A stretch of DNA of 64,000 nt from Desulfobacteraceae bacterium (GCA_011391695.1 JAABQB010000002.1:38252-102251), one strand, 5' to 3'; positions 27,270 to 37,110 are shown, numbered from the stretch's first letter. Program-made: numbers and translations. Notes: generated from the sequence alone by a model not told the origin.

Positions 27270-27749
27270 TCATTTCTTCTTTTTGTTATTTATCATTTCT
27301 TCTCTGTATCGCCTTGCTTCATCTATCTGCTTTTTCCTGCCTGACATTAAGCTTCCTATAGTAATTTCGTCGAGGCGCTTGAAGATAGCTTTGCTCGCTT
27401 CAAGCCATACCCATCGGGAGAGGCAATCTCCTGCCATATTGCAAATACCGCATAGTTTGTCTCCCGTTTCAGCACACTCGGTTATAGCGGTTGTTCCCTC
27501 AAGCGTTCGAACAATATCACCAACAGTGATTTTGTCAGGTGGCTTATTTAGCATATGTCCGCCAAATGGTCCTCTTTGGCTTTTTATTAAACCGGCATCT
27601 TTGAGCTTCCGTATCAAATGTTCGAGGTATTTCATGGAAATTTTCTGGCGTCTGGCTATATCACTTAAAGGAACGGGGTTTTCCTTGGCATAAATCGCAA
27701 GGTCGAGAATAAGACGCGTGCCATACCTGCTTTTTGTTGTAAGTCTCAT
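27270..27749 (-). CDS. rrf2: Rrf2-family transcriptional regulator
   Basis: This 159-residue winged-helix regulator shows the Rrf2 N-terminal pattern RLTTKSRYGTRLILDLA, a recognition region KISMKYLEHLIRKLKDAGLIKSQRG and GPFGGHML. Four cysteines (ITECAETG, KLCGIC, AGDC) sit where Rrf2/IscR proteins bind an iron-sulfur cluster, so redox sensing is likely. The name-giving Rrf2 of Desulfovibrio vulgaris is encoded at the end of the hmc operon, the same relation as here. It may bind the paired palindromes upstream of hmcA (37111-37151), which is inference. It is separated from the kinase gene by 153 nt with a weak hairpin (27847-27864) and may have its own promoter. Confidence 0.9.
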   Translation of the reverse strand: MRLTTKSRYGTRLILDLAIYAKENPVPLSDIARRQKISMKYLEHLIRKLKDAGLIKSQRGPFGGHMLNKPPDKITVGDIVRTLEGTTAITECAETGDKLCGICNMAGDCLSRWVWLEASKAIFKRLDEITIGSLMSGRKKQIDEARRYREEMINNKKKK

Positions 27750-27902
27750 CGACTAATTATCCAATAGGTTGTATATGGACGTTTCGCTGCTTTTGACAGG
27801 TTCAATACTTATCAGATTGCAGTGTTTGTGCAAGACCTTATATTATTCCGACCGATGTGTCGGATAAAAGCATTGATCAAAAAGAGAAGGCAGTCGGGTC
27901 GT

Positions 27903-29453
27903 TTATATGGATAAGATGTCTTTTGTTTTTTCCAAGGATTCTCCGGCGTTGTTCTGAGTTATATCTTTCCGGGGATAATCGTAATTGCTGAACTGTTCGG
28001 GTTTCTTCCTTGGGAGTGAGATCTTAAAACAAGAACCTTTACCCGGCTCGGAGTCAACTTCGATAGTACCGCCATGCTGGCAGATAACACGATTTGCGAT
28101 AAACAACCCCAGTCCGGTCCCCTGAGAGCCCTTCGAAGTAAAAAAGAGTGTGAACATTTTTTCTCTGGTCTCCTGATCCATGCCCATGCCGTTATCCTTA
28201 ACGATAAAGCATATATGATCAGGGGACATTTCAAATACATCAAATTTAACAATATGTTTTTCTTTGCTGCGATCGTACGTGCAGGCATCTATGGCATTTT
28301 CAAGGATATTGACAAGAGAGGCGTGTATCCAGTTTGGATCTACCTGAAGGGTTCCCAATGAGGGCGAAATATTTAATTTCAGACGGATTCCTTTTTTTGT
28401 AGCTATAGCCATTGCATCTTCAGCGGCTTTTTTGGCAATTTTCTCAATCGGAATTGTTTCATATATCAGCTCTCTTGATTTCGCATAATATAGTATTTCC
28501 AGAACCATTTTTCGCATTCTGCCGGCCATCTGTTTAATCTGTTTGAATGCGCGATCCGTTCTTTTCTTATCCCCGTTTGCAAGACCGGTTTCAAGATGAT
28601 AAACACCTCCGTCCAGGGCGGTGAGCATTCCTTTTATACCATGAGACATGGAACCGATCATCAGGCCGAGTGATGTCAGGTGATCCTGCAGCTGCCTGAT
28701 TTGCGTTATATTTGTCGACATTTCCATGACCTGTGTTATCTGTCCGAGCGAATTTTTTATTGGGGCTGTCCATGTAATAACATTGTACTGCTTTCCTGAT
28801 TTTGATGTGACCACTTCTTCGGTTGAGTGCGATAAGGCGTCTTCGAATGTATCTGAAACAGGGCATTTTTCACAGGGCGACCCTCTGTGTTTGTAAACCT
28901 CATAGCAGTGCGAGCCGATTTCATCGCCGAAATCGCGCTTGAATTTTTTGTTCGTGGCAGTCAGGCGAAAGTCTTTGTCCTGCACAGAGATATAGCACGG
29001 CACTTCGTCGAAAAGTTGCTGAAAAAGATTCTGGGTTCGTTTAAAGACTTTTAACCTTTTTTCATAACGTCGAAGCTTATTGTTAAGAGCAATCCATGAC
29101 TTTGCCTGTTTCAAGGCCATATCAAGTGCTGTGCTTTTGACCGGCTTCAGCAGATAATGAATCGCTTCATCTTTAAGATGCGCCATGCAATAATCAAAAT
29201 CTTCCGGTCTTGACATAATGATGATCAAAATTTCCGGATAGGTTTTCTTTATATCCTTAAGAATGCTGATAATTTTATCATCAGATTTTGACGGATCAGC
29301 CAGCACAATCTTAATATTTATCTTGTCGAACAGCTTGAAAATTTGGTCACTGTTTTTTGCCGAATAGACATTCATTTTCTTTCGCTCCAGATATATTCCC
29401 AGAGCTTTGGCATGACTGATGTCTTTATCTACGATCAATATTTCGTTGGCCAT
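27903..29453 (-). CDS. Hybrid receiver-PAS sensor histidine kinase
   Basis: This cytoplasmic 516-residue kinase has no membrane helices. A receiver domain (about 1-120; acceptor Asp in VLADPS) is followed by a coiled coil. A PAS domain (about 140-255) contains HRGSPCEKCP, a Cys pair that might hold a redox or haem site. The phospho-acceptor helix is SMSHGIKGMLTAL, and the ATPase domain has NILENAIDAC, VKDNGMGMD and TSKGSQGTGLGLFIAN. It lies 34 nt after the receiver gene and in the same direction as hmc, so it is the likely partner of that receiver. Intracellular location suggests sensing of redox state rather than an external ligand. Confidence 0.88.
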   Translation of the reverse strand: MANEILIVDKDISHAKALGIYLERKKMNVYSAKNSDQIFKLFDKINIKIVLADPSKSDDKIISILKDIKKTYPEILIIIMSRPEDFDYCMAHLKDEAIHYLLKPVKSTALDMALKQAKSWIALNNKLRRYEKRLKVFKRTQNLFQQLFDEVPCYISVQDKDFRLTATNKKFKRDFGDEIGSHCYEVYKHRGSPCEKCPVSDTFEDALSHSTEEVVTSKSGKQYNVITWTAPIKNSLGQITQVMEMSTNITQIRQLQDHLTSLGLMIGSMSHGIKGMLTALDGGVYHLETGLANGDKKRTDRAFKQIKQMAGRMRKMVLEILYYAKSRELIYETIPIEKIAKKAAEDAMAIATKKGIRLKLNISPSLGTLQVDPNWIHASLVNILENAIDACTYDRSKEKHIVKFDVFEMSPDHICFIVKDNGMGMDQETREKMFTLFFTSKGSQGTGLGLFIANRVICQHGGTIEVDSEPGKGSCFKISLPRKKPEQFSNYDYPRKDITQNNAGESLEKTKDILSI

Positions 29454-29487
29454 ATCTCAACATTTCATTCATTGGGAGCTGTTTGTT

Positions 29488-29838
29488 TTATCTGAGAGTT
29501 TCTTTAACGATTTTCAACAATTCATCTCTGTCAAATGGTTTTTGCAGGCATGCAATTGCCTTGCCTATTGCCTGACCGCTGCCTGATAGTCCGCTGATAA
29601 CAATTACAGGTATGTTTTTAAGGTTTTTCTCCTGTGATAATTTTCTATAGAAACGCGGGCCCCACTCTTCTGGCATTTCCAGATCCAGGGTTATAAGATC
29701 CGGGATCTCTCTTTTGGCTGTTTCCATGGCTTCCTTAACATTGTGCGCCGCAAAAGTGATGAAACCATTGTCTTCAAAAAGCGTGGTGAGGTATTCAATA
29801 ATATCAGGGTCATCATCCACCATAAGTATTTTTTTCAT
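29488..29838 (-). CDS. rrf1: Single-domain response regulator (Rrf1-like)
   Basis: This is a 116-residue receiver domain without an output domain. Acidic residues are in MVDDDPD, the phospho-acceptor is in LITLDLEMPEEWG, the Ser/Thr switch is in VIVISG, and the Lys is in LQKPFDRDEL. The MPEEWGPRFYRKL stretch after the acceptor is a hallmark of the short Rrf1-type receivers encoded with hmc in sulfate reducers. It lies between the Usp gene (27-nt gap) and the hybrid kinase (34-nt gap). It probably acts by protein-protein contact. Confidence 0.88.
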   Translation of the reverse strand: MKKILMVDDDPDIIEYLTTLFEDNGFITFAAHNVKEAMETAKREIPDLITLDLEMPEEWGPRFYRKLSQEKNLKNIPVIVISGLSGSGQAIGKAIACLQKPFDRDELLKIVKETLR

Positions 29839-29865
29839 TATATCCTCTCTTTTTACCGTGAAGTT

Positions 29866-30765
29866 TTATTTGTTAATGCTGATGACCGGGCACCCGGCTC
29901 TGACAATCACCTGTTCGATATTGCTTCCAAGCCTCGCGTCTTCATTTGATGATTTTTGCGTATGATGTGCCATGACAATAAGATCCGCGTGCTTTTCCCG
30001 CGCGTATTTTACGATTTCAATATAAGGCAAACCTTCCCATACATCGAAAGAGTAATCCTTGATCTCTTTCATTTCGTCAATGTAGCGGCCCCGGATGCGT
30101 CTTAAGGATTCTCTTATTTGCGATTCGATTTCGTCTTGTGTGAGCAACCTTCCCATGTGCATACTGCTGATGTCGAGTGCATGAAATATATTGAGCTCAC
30201 ATCTGCGGTTTTTTGTGAGTTTCACCGCAAATTTAAAAGCAGCGTCTGATGCCTTGGAAAAATCCGTACCGAAAACAACTTTAGATATTCCACCCCAGAA
30301 GGATGCCGCCGGTCGATTTACAACAAGGAGAGGACATGGAGCAGCTTTGGCAACCCGTTGAAGCGTAGATCCAACCGTACTATTTTTATAAACCGAATCT
30401 TCATCATTCCCTGTGCTGCCACCAAGCACAATAATATCGGGGGCGGATATTCTGGCTTCCCTTAAAATTTCGCGGTGAGGAAAACCGACGCAGACTTTAA
30501 TATTGAAAGATTTTGCCGTTTTTAGCTGTTTGGAATAGTGAACTTTAATTTCCTCTTCAACCCAGGCAATGTATTCGTCGTCGATTTCGACCTTTTCTTT
30601 GGTTTTCACGTCCATTACTAATTGACTGAAACCACGTGTAGGAACCCCCAGAACATGGAAAATACATATTTTTGCGTCATATATCTGTGCCATGTTAAAG
30701 GCTACTCGTGCAGCATGATCGCTTGCTTCAGTGGCGGATGTGGCAAATAAAATATTTTTAAACAT
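29866..30765 (-). CDS. Tandem universal stress protein (two Usp domains)
   Basis: The protein has 299 residues with two UspA domains (about 1-150 and 155-299). The first has KNILFATSATEASDHAARVAF and a later DIIVLGGSTGN with a nucleotide-binding loop. The second has KVVFGTDFSKASDAAF and DLIVMAHHTQK followed by IEQVIVRAGCPVISI. Usp proteins bind ATP or AMP and respond to energy or redox stress. It is the first gene after hmcF (52-nt gap) and starts the Usp-receiver-kinase group, so it is likely a sensor or modulator of the Hmc-linked regulatory set. Confidence 0.88.
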   Translation of the reverse strand: MFKNILFATSATEASDHAARVAFNMAQIYDAKICIFHVLGVPTRGFSQLVMDVKTKEKVEIDDEYIAWVEEEIKVHYSKQLKTAKSFNIKVCVGFPHREILREARISAPDIIVLGGSTGNDEDSVYKNSTVGSTLQRVAKAAPCPLLVVNRPAASFWGGISKVVFGTDFSKASDAAFKFAVKLTKNRRCELNIFHALDISSMHMGRLLTQDEIESQIRESLRRIRGRYIDEMKEIKDYSFDVWEGLPYIEIVKYAREKHADLIVMAHHTQKSSNEDARLGSNIEQVIVRAGCPVISINK

Positions 30766-30817
30766 GATTCACCTCATCATTATTGGGTTTGGGAATGTAC
30801 CGCAGATCTCGGACATC

Positions 30818-32206
30818 CTATTCTTTCGGTTTAAGGTGCTCTGGAATTTCGACCATGCTGACCAGTAACGGTTTCAAAAAAGACCATTTAATGCCGATTT
30901 TATATTCATCTTCAAGATCCCGGATTGCATCCCAGCAGTTGTGACACGGCGATATTACAAGTTCTGCGCCGCTGTTTATCAGTTGATCTCTCTTGGTAAT
31001 TAACGCTTTGTTTCGTTGGGGCCTGAATATCCCTATCCCATTAAAACCACCGCCTCCTCCGCAACAAAAATTGTGTTCCTTGTTCGGTGTCATCTCTATA
31101 AAATACCCGGGTTCAACTATATAGCTCATGATTTCACGTGTAATTTCCTTCAACCCGTTGTTTCGGATATAATTACATGAATCCTGAAGAGTGACTTTTT
31201 TCTTGATGCGTTTTGCCGGATCAACTTTGAGCTTGCCTTCTCTTAATGCTTCTGCCAACCATTCAACATAATGTATTGATTCAACAGGCGGTTTCCCATT
31301 ACTTCTTCCAGCCCAGTATGGACCTTCTATTACAGTGGCTCTGTGTGCATGGCCGCATTCAGTTCCAACCATCCTTTTAGGCTTTAATCTTTCCATGGCG
31401 GAATAAACGCTCTCAACCTGCATCTTGCAAGCCGCCCAATCTCCGGCAAACATGGATAGACTTGTCTGCTCCCATCCGCTTGAAGGAACCGTCCAGTTTT
31501 CGCCTGCTAAATGAAAAAGAATTGCAGCCTCGGCAAGATCTTCAGGATAGTGTTTAACTTCTCTCGCGTTAACCGTGTATAAAATATCAGCGCCTTCTTT
31601 ATCTACAGAGACCTCAAGGCCCGGATAGTCTTCCTCATATTCTTCCACCATCCATTTGAATGTTTCGACAAACTCCTCATTCGTGACATCCATCTGTGCA
31701 CGGTATATCCGATGCATGCCCGCGCCGATTTTCAATTCCCAGGGCACAAAACCCTGTTGATAACACAAACCCCTGAGATAACCGAACATAACGCCCATGT
31801 CGATTCCATGCGGACAGTACATGCCGCAACGGTTGCAGCAAGTACACTTGGCCCAGGCAGTTTCCATAACCATATGCATGAATTCATTGTCAACTTTGCC
31901 TTTGCGCTTGACAATTTCACCCAGAGTGGATTGAATTTTATAGGCAGGAACCTGTTTAGGATCACGATCATTGATAAGGTAAAGAAAGCAGCTGTCTGCG
32001 CACATACCGCAATGAGCACAAATTTCAAGCCAGGTCTTTGTTCTGGACTTAAGTGTATTTCCGATCGTTTTCCAGAGAAGTTCGCTGTCAACATCCAGCG
32101 CCTTCATCTCCTCGTAATATTTTTTCCCGCCAGTGTCGCCAAGAAGCTCCTTGAGTTCTTCTTCGGTTTCAATCGGCTTTTTGTTGCAATATTTTCCTTC
32201 AGGCAT
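30818..32206 (-). CDS. hmcF: HmcF, HdrD-like iron-sulfur subunit of the Hmc complex
   Basis: This cytoplasmic-side subunit has 462 residues, the size known for HmcF. Two [4Fe-4S] sites lie near the N-terminus: Cys63, 66, 69 and 73 ([11 protein letters not shown]) and Cys121, 124, 127 and 131 ([11 protein letters not shown]). The C-terminal half carries CCG-type cysteines (GTECGHAH, then NFCCGGGGG and SPCHNC), the site found in heterodisulfide reductase HdrD. It likely receives electrons from HmcE and passes them to a cytoplasmic acceptor. The gene is last of the six hmc genes; the paralogue TmcB is the main alternative, excluded by the neighbours. Confidence 0.93.
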   Translation of the reverse strand: MPEGKYCNKKPIETEEELKELLGDTGGKKYYEEMKALDVDSELLWKTIGNTLKSRTKTWLEICAHCGMCADSCFLYLINDRDPKQVPAYKIQSTLGEIVKRKGKVDNEFMHMVMETAWAKCTCCNRCGMYCPHGIDMGVMFGYLRGLCYQQGFVPWELKIGAGMHRIYRAQMDVTNEEFVETFKWMVEEYEEDYPGLEVSVDKEGADILYTVNAREVKHYPEDLAEAAILFHLAGENWTVPSSGWEQTSLSMFAGDWAACKMQVESVYSAMERLKPKRMVGTECGHAHRATVIEGPYWAGRSNGKPPVESIHYVEWLAEALREGKLKVDPAKRIKKKVTLQDSCNYIRNNGLKEITREIMSYIVEPGYFIEMTPNKEHNFCCGGGGGFNGIGIFRPQRNKALITKRDQLINSGAELVISPCHNCWDAIRDLEDEYKIGIKWSFLKPLLVSMVEIPEHLKPKE

Positions 32207-32252
32207 GTCTTATTTCTCCTTGATTGTTAAGTTCCAGTGCCTCGTTTCTCTT

Positions 32253-32930
32253 TTACCAGGCCATGCCTTTCCCCTTCATCCCGCCTCGTTTTATTGCGTA
32301 ATCCATCCCAAGCTGAGCTCTTGAAGCAAAGAAAAGAACTATATGCGAGCGCTTGGTAAAAGGAATGGCGATCAAAAGGGCTTCACCGCATAGAATGTGC
32401 GCTGTCAACCAGAATGAGTAACTGCCGATTTCGTATCTGGCAATAAGACCGGTAATAAAGGGCGCCATAGAGAGTAACAGAATAAAATAATCATAAGCCG
32501 TTGTTAAAATTCTTACTTCCGGCAGGGAAATTCTTCTCAGAATAAGAAAAAAAGCGCTGACGATAACAGACCATGTTAGAATATCGGCAAACACGGGATT
32601 CAAGGTAATCAGAGATATTCCGATTTTTTCTTTTAAAAAGAGATTGTGTGCCGGCAGGAATAAGGGAACAAGTATGGCTCCTGTGTGAAACCCGAAAAAT
32701 ATTACCGTCATAAACGGCTGTTTTCGCCAGCCATAAGTTCCGAACGGTATAAGCCATTTTAATATTGAGTTCATCGCCCCTTTAAAGCCCTGAACCGGAT
32801 ATGCCTTATATGCCACACGGTCAAGCTGCCAGCTCAATCCCTTGAAATACAGCACAAATCTTACAATCATGCCGATCAGACAAATACACAATGATAACCA
32901 GAACATGGGTCCGGTTAGAAATTTGTACAT
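32253..32930 (-). CDS. hmcE: HmcE, cytochrome b-like integral membrane subunit
   Basis: The protein has 225 residues and about five membrane helices, among them MFWLSLCICLIGMIVRFVLYF, VIFFGFHTGAILVPLFL, ILTWSVIVSAFFLIL and FWLTAHILCGEALLI. Histidines in the helices (FGFHTGA, LTAHILC) could bind haem b. It matches NarI/HmcE-type proteins in size. Within the complex it should link the NrfD-like HmcC to HmcF. It is 46 nt upstream of hmcF and in the same operon. Confidence 0.9.
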   Translation of the reverse strand: MYKFLTGPMFWLSLCICLIGMIVRFVLYFKGLSWQLDRVAYKAYPVQGFKGAMNSILKWLIPFGTYGWRKQPFMTVIFFGFHTGAILVPLFLPAHNLFLKEKIGISLITLNPVFADILTWSVIVSAFFLILRRISLPEVRILTTAYDYFILLLSMAPFITGLIARYEIGSYSFWLTAHILCGEALLIAIPFTKRSHIVLFFASRAQLGMDYAIKRGGMKGKGMAW

Positions 32931-32989
32931 AAATGCCTCCGTTATCTATATTAGTATGTGCCATTCACGCCCGAAAGCGGAATACATAC

Positions 32990-33133
32990 TTAAAAAGTGC
33001 GCTTTTTTTCATCTCTGCCGGCCAGGAAAAGCCAGAACAGCATCAAACCGATCAGAATTCCTCCTATCAGAATATACGTAATGCTTTTTGAGTGAAGCAT
33101 AAAATCCTGTAGTGTGTAAAATATTGCGTCCAT
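32990..33133 (-). CDS. hmcD: HmcD, small membrane subunit
   Basis: From the ATG at 33133 this is a 47-residue protein with one membrane helix (ITYILIGGILIGLMLFWLFLA) and a charged GRDEKKR tail. An upstream ATG at 33184 would overlap the end of hmcC by about 30 nt. The shorter form is preferred because it has GAGAGG upstream, avoids the overlap and fits the very small size of known HmcD. The role in the complex is unknown. It is conserved in position between hmcC and hmcE. Confidence 0.85.
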   Translation of the reverse strand: MDAIFYTLQDFMLHSKSITYILIGGILIGLMLFWLFLAGRDEKKRTF

Positions 33134-33152
33134 CTTAATTTGGCCTCTCATT

Positions 33153-34325
33153 CTAATGGTCGTGTTGATAGTCAGGGTGTTCATGGAAAATGGGCATTCG
33201 TGTTACAATAAACCGGTAAACAACTATGCCGACAGTTACAACAAACAAAGAGATTACGATTTCGGACCAACTGGGAAAGTATCGTTCGGCTGAAGGAAGC
33301 TGCCAATTGAATGCAACGAGAGAGATATTCAGCCTGTTCAGCACAACTCCAAAAACTGAAATTAACGCGGCCCATCGCACAAGACGCAGATTTTTTTCCC
33401 GAACAGCTATGGCATAGATAAAAGCCGGGAGGGCCACGAAACCGATCAGTTCAAACAGATACCAGACGCCCCAGCTCGTAGTAAGATAGTGCCAATTGTT
33501 ATCTATGGATATGCCGATAAATTTTATTCCCACGTATCCCATCATTATAAAGGATGCGGCTTTCCCGAATCCTAAAGCCACATCTTTGCTTTCCTTCAGA
33601 TGCATTTCATCCATCTTGTCGTGAAAATAACGATGAGCAAGGGACCCCTCAAAAATAACCATGGACAACCCGGAGAAAAGGCTTGAAATAAAAAAGTAAA
33701 CCGGTAGATAGTTTGAATACCACAGCGGGTGAAGCTTGGATGGCGCGATCATGAATAGCGCTCCAAGGGAAGATTGATGTAATGTAGAAAGAATCACGCC
33801 GAAAATTGTCAAAACAAGCGTTAAGCGGACAATCAGGTTTCGTATTTTTTTCATGCCGAGCCATTCAAGGGCAGCCGGACTGTATTCAACAAAGAGTACT
33901 GAAAGATAAAGAAAGACACATAATCCTACTTCAAATAGAAGAGAAGTGGTTCCCTGTGATAAAAATATGGGATAGGGCAGGCGCCATGGCCGGCCCACAT
34001 CATAATGCAACGCCAAAACAACCAGTGTGTACCCGAGAAATGCAGTAAGAATTGCCGGTCTGACGGCAGAATGGTATCGTTTTAAACCGAATATATAACA
34101 TGCGGCGGAAGTCACATAGCCGCCTGCTGCAAGTGCGACGCCACATAAAAGATCAAATCCTATCCAGAGTCCCCATGGGTTGTTGTCATCGAGATTTGTT
34201 ACCGCCCCAAGCCCTTTGGTAAACCGCAGAAACGTGACTATCAGACCAGCAATTATAATAATACCTGCTATTACATTAAAAGGTGTAATGATAGATTTTT
34301 CAGCACGAGCTGTTTCTTGTGACAT
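33153..34325 (-). CDS. hmcC: HmcC, NrfD/PsrC-type integral membrane subunit
   Basis: The protein has 390 residues and about ten membrane helices, starting with PFNVIAGIIIIAGLIVTFLRF. Family marks include NPWGLWIGFDLLCGVALAAGGYV, the pocket region of NrfD proteins that binds quinol, and YVGIKFIGISI. It should exchange electrons with menaquinone or carry electrons between HmcB and the other membrane subunits. Its ATG overlaps the hmcB stop region directly (34325/34326), indicating tight coupling. Like HmcC it has no cofactor motifs of its own. Confidence 0.93.
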   Translation of the reverse strand: MSQETARAEKSIITPFNVIAGIIIIAGLIVTFLRFTKGLGAVTNLDDNNPWGLWIGFDLLCGVALAAGGYVTSAACYIFGLKRYHSAVRPAILTAFLGYTLVVLALHYDVGRPWRLPYPIFLSQGTTSLLFEVGLCVFLYLSVLFVEYSPAALEWLGMKKIRNLIVRLTLVLTIFGVILSTLHQSSLGALFMIAPSKLHPLWYSNYLPVYFFISSLFSGLSMVIFEGSLAHRYFHDKMDEMHLKESKDVALGFGKAASFIMMGYVGIKFIGISIDNNWHYLTTSWGVWYLFELIGFVALPAFIYAIAVREKNLRLVRWAALISVFGVVLNRLNISLVAFNWQLPSAERYFPSWSEIVISLFVVTVGIVVYRFIVTRMPIFHEHPDYQHDH

Positions 34326-35426
34326 CTATTTCCCCTCCCCGGACATATCTATAGACCCATCCTTTACAGATTCAGGTTGCTCTAAGGCAGACTTTTTAGC
34401 GACTTCTTCAAGGGCTCTTCTTACTTCCAGATTAATAGCAGCTTCTTTCTCTTTTGCCATGCTGTCTTTCAGGGCTGCCAGTTTAACTTTCATATTCTCA
34501 TTGGCATCGGCTATGCTGCGGGAAACAGCTTCAATCCGTTCCTCTTCTGAGATCTTCTCTTTTCGTTTTGATATGGCATAGAGCCCGGTCAGCAGAACAG
34601 GCCATAGACCGACAACAATAGGGACAGCAGACAACGGCCCGGATGTATAAACAGCCGCAGGTTGAATACCAAGATCATCTCTCATCCCGATATCGTTAAA
34701 CGTCCTGCCGGACAGATAAATCCAGCTGGTTCCGCCCATCTCATGTTCTCCATAAACATGATCGATATACCTGTCTGGGTACTTTTCTATTCTTTGATTA
34801 GCTGTTTTGAGAAGCTTTTCTCTGGTGCCAAACGTCAGGGCTTCTTTCGGGCATGACTCCACGCAACCGGGAAGCAAACCCTTTTCAATCCTGGGGTGAC
34901 ACATGGTGCATTTCATTACTCGGGGTGTAAGCGGGTTATTATATTCATATGCAGGTATATTGAAGGGACATGCCACCATGCAATATCTACATCCGACGCA
35001 AAGAGATGCATCATAGATCACGGCCCCTGTTTTAACCTTTCTCAAGGCCTTGACAAAACATGCGGAAGCACAGGCAGGTTCTAAACAGTGGTTGCACTGG
35101 TTCTTTAAAAATATAGGCTGTTTGTCGCCATTTTGAGTAAAGCGGTTTACGACGGTGTAAGCATCCGGTCGTGTGCGGCGTTTTGTATTTAAGACACTCA
35201 GATCATCAAAAGGAATTCCGGGTAATGGAAGTTCATTGACCCTGTTGCAGGCTTCTTCGCACTTTCTGCAGCCTATGCAGCGTGTTATATCATGGAGAAC
35301 ACCAAAGCTGCCGGGATAACCTTTAAATACCTTATCCGACGCGGCCTCGGTATTTCCTCCCAAAACAGCAGTCGTTCCAGCTGCTGCGCCTAAAAAGCCA
35401 AGGAATTGTCTTCGGGATATACCCAT
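34326..35426 (-). CDS. hmcB: HmcB, periplasmic ferredoxin-like subunit with Tat signal and membrane anchor
   Basis: The ATG at 35426 follows AGAGG by 7 nt; a GTG 6 nt upstream is less likely. The N-terminus MGISRRQFLGFLGAAAG is a Tat twin-arginine signal. Four [4Fe-4S] clusters are indicated by CIGCRKCEEAC, CNHCLEPACASAC, CVGCRYCMVACPF and CTMCHPRIEKG..CVESCP. The C-terminal third carries a membrane helix (LSAVPIVVGLWPVLLTGLYAI) and a long charged helical tail. It carries electrons from HmcA to HmcC. It lies 31 nt after hmcA. Confidence 0.93.
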   Translation of the reverse strand: MGISRRQFLGFLGAAAGTTAVLGGNTEAASDKVFKGYPGSFGVLHDITRCIGCRKCEEACNRVNELPLPGIPFDDLSVLNTKRRTRPDAYTVVNRFTQNGDKQPIFLKNQCNHCLEPACASACFVKALRKVKTGAVIYDASLCVGCRYCMVACPFNIPAYEYNNPLTPRVMKCTMCHPRIEKGLLPGCVESCPKEALTFGTREKLLKTANQRIEKYPDRYIDHVYGEHEMGGTSWIYLSGRTFNDIGMRDDLGIQPAAVYTSGPLSAVPIVVGLWPVLLTGLYAISKRKEKISEEERIEAVSRSIADANENMKVKLAALKDSMAKEKEAAINLEVRRALEEVAKKSALEQPESVKDGSIDMSGEGK

Positions 35427-35457
35427 GGTCACACCTCTATCTGTGTTATCTGAAACG

Positions 35458-37077
35458 TTACTTACTTATTTTTTCTTTATGACATTTTATGCAATCCGTA
35501 GCCGCCGGTTCCTTTATACCCATAGCCTGATGACATGTAATACACTGTCCATGATACGCGCCTTTAAGTCCTGGCCGACCATCCTGAATCCCATTTAAAG
35601 CTTTGCCATGGCACGATGCACACTTTGGCGGTTCATATGAAGCAGGACTGTTATGGTGGCAGGAAAGGCACAATGTATTTTTATCGGCATGAAAATACTC
35701 TGCGATTTTGTTATCCTTTATCTTTGACTCGAGGCTTTGTAGAATTTTACGATGCGGGAAATTTGCCGCCTCATATTTGTCCGTTATGACACCAATGGTA
35801 ACTTTTTCGGGGATTTTTTCATACGGAATCTTTTTGGCCAAACTGATCTTCGTGTTTAATTCCCTGCGTGCAATTTCTGCTCGTTTTTCTTTGCTGATTG
35901 GGAAAGTGCCTAACTGTGTTTTGTCGATGCTGTGACAAACTATGCATTTTTCATTTGAAAGAGGTTTCTCAGCTATGGTGGAGTGACAGCCAGCGCAGTT
36001 TTTTTCAAGCTGTGCTGTCTTGTGGCAACCAATACAACTTTTTTCTGATTTGCCGTTATGCATCGCCTGTTCCAGCCGAACAAATCCGCCTTCCTTGATG
36101 CCGGTCTCCGTATGGCAGTCACCGCATGGTTTAAGCGTTTCATGGTGGCAGGATCGGCAATTTTCGGTCTTGATTTCGTGCGACTTATGATCGAATGGAA
36201 CAGGGTTTAATTGCTTACCGATTGTCTTCTCATTTATTTTAGGTGCTTTTGCCCAGTTTGCCAGAAGAGCGGTATCGGGTTGATTTCTTTTCATTCGGGA
36301 AATTGATTTAACAGTTTTTATTTTCTTCTGTTCGGCATTATCATGGCAGCCTTTACATTCAACAGGTCCTGCAACCTTTGCCTGTTCTTTCAATATCTGA
36401 TGACAATTCACACACGCAGAATGTGATGCCGTTTGAATCGAAGAAGCTTCCTCGCTTTTTGCAGATTTATGGCAGTAAAAGCAGCTTTCTTCCTCGCCTT
36501 TTACATAGACTGTTTTTTTGATATTCTTATCAAATTTATGGTGGCATGCACTGCAATTAACATCATCTTTATCTTTTATAGGCTTTATATCAACTGACGA
36601 TTCATGCCGAAAATGAAGCGACTTATTAAAATCGATTTGCTTCGATGAATTATTTATTCTTGATTTAAGGTTATGACAGGAGCGACAATCTCCGGCAAGA
36701 GGTCCTGAAGGTTTATTTGTCTTTTTGCTTTGTAAATGGCAGGCAATACAGTTGTCATGGTAAATTGCCATATCGTTTTTAGCAGAACTGTCTTTTATGC
36801 GTCTGTATTTAAATATAAACTTATTGTTTTCTTTAGGATGACATGTGCTGCACTCCTTTTTCTCCTCAAGTTTTTCCGTATGCGTGTCATGGCGAAACTG
36901 CACCGCCGGCATCTGTTCGCCGCCAGCAACGGCAGGAAGATCTATCATGATTATATCAGGTCTTGCCTTATCGGATTTTACAACGCTGTATCCACCACCT
37001 ACTGCACAAAAAATTATCAATAGAATAATGACCGGTATCATGACCTTTTTCGATCTTAACAGAAATCTCTGTGCCAT
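35458..37077 (-). CDS. hmcA: HmcA, 16-haem high-molecular-mass cytochrome c
   Basis: This 539-residue cytochrome has an N-terminal signal/anchor (VMIPVIILLIIFCAVGGGY). I counted exactly sixteen CXXCH haem-attachment motifs, from CSTCH near residue 76 to CIKCH near the C-terminus, together with the CHH arrangements typical of class III cytochromes (SACHHKF, SCHHE, SCHHN). It accepts electrons from periplasmic hydrogenases or TpI-c3 and feeds the membrane complex. Desulfovibrio HmcA also has 16 haems and about 545 residues. The gene starts the operon behind GAGG, with paired palindromes upstream. Confidence 0.95.
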   Translation of the reverse strand: MAQRFLLRSKKVMIPVIILLIIFCAVGGGYSVVKSDKARPDIIMIDLPAVAGGEQMPAVQFRHDTHTEKLEEKKECSTCHPKENNKFIFKYRRIKDSSAKNDMAIYHDNCIACHLQSKKTNKPSGPLAGDCRSCHNLKSRINNSSKQIDFNKSLHFRHESSVDIKPIKDKDDVNCSACHHKFDKNIKKTVYVKGEEESCFYCHKSAKSEEASSIQTASHSACVNCHQILKEQAKVAGPVECKGCHDNAEQKKIKTVKSISRMKRNQPDTALLANWAKAPKINEKTIGKQLNPVPFDHKSHEIKTENCRSCHHETLKPCGDCHTETGIKEGGFVRLEQAMHNGKSEKSCIGCHKTAQLEKNCAGCHSTIAEKPLSNEKCIVCHSIDKTQLGTFPISKEKRAEIARRELNTKISLAKKIPYEKIPEKVTIGVITDKYEAANFPHRKILQSLESKIKDNKIAEYFHADKNTLCLSCHHNSPASYEPPKCASCHGKALNGIQDGRPGLKGAYHGQCITCHQAMGIKEPAATDCIKCHKEKISK

Positions 37078-37110
37078 ATTATTTCCTCTATATTATAATC
37101 AGATTATATT

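Noticed and set aside
27121..27693. 190-codon plus-strand ORF opposite rrf2.
   Set aside because: It is the antisense shadow of a clear Rrf2 gene plus the antitoxin remnant.
27847..27864. Rho-independent terminator between the kinase gene and rrf2.
   Set aside because: Only a 6-bp stem (TCCGAC/GTCGGA) and no T-run.
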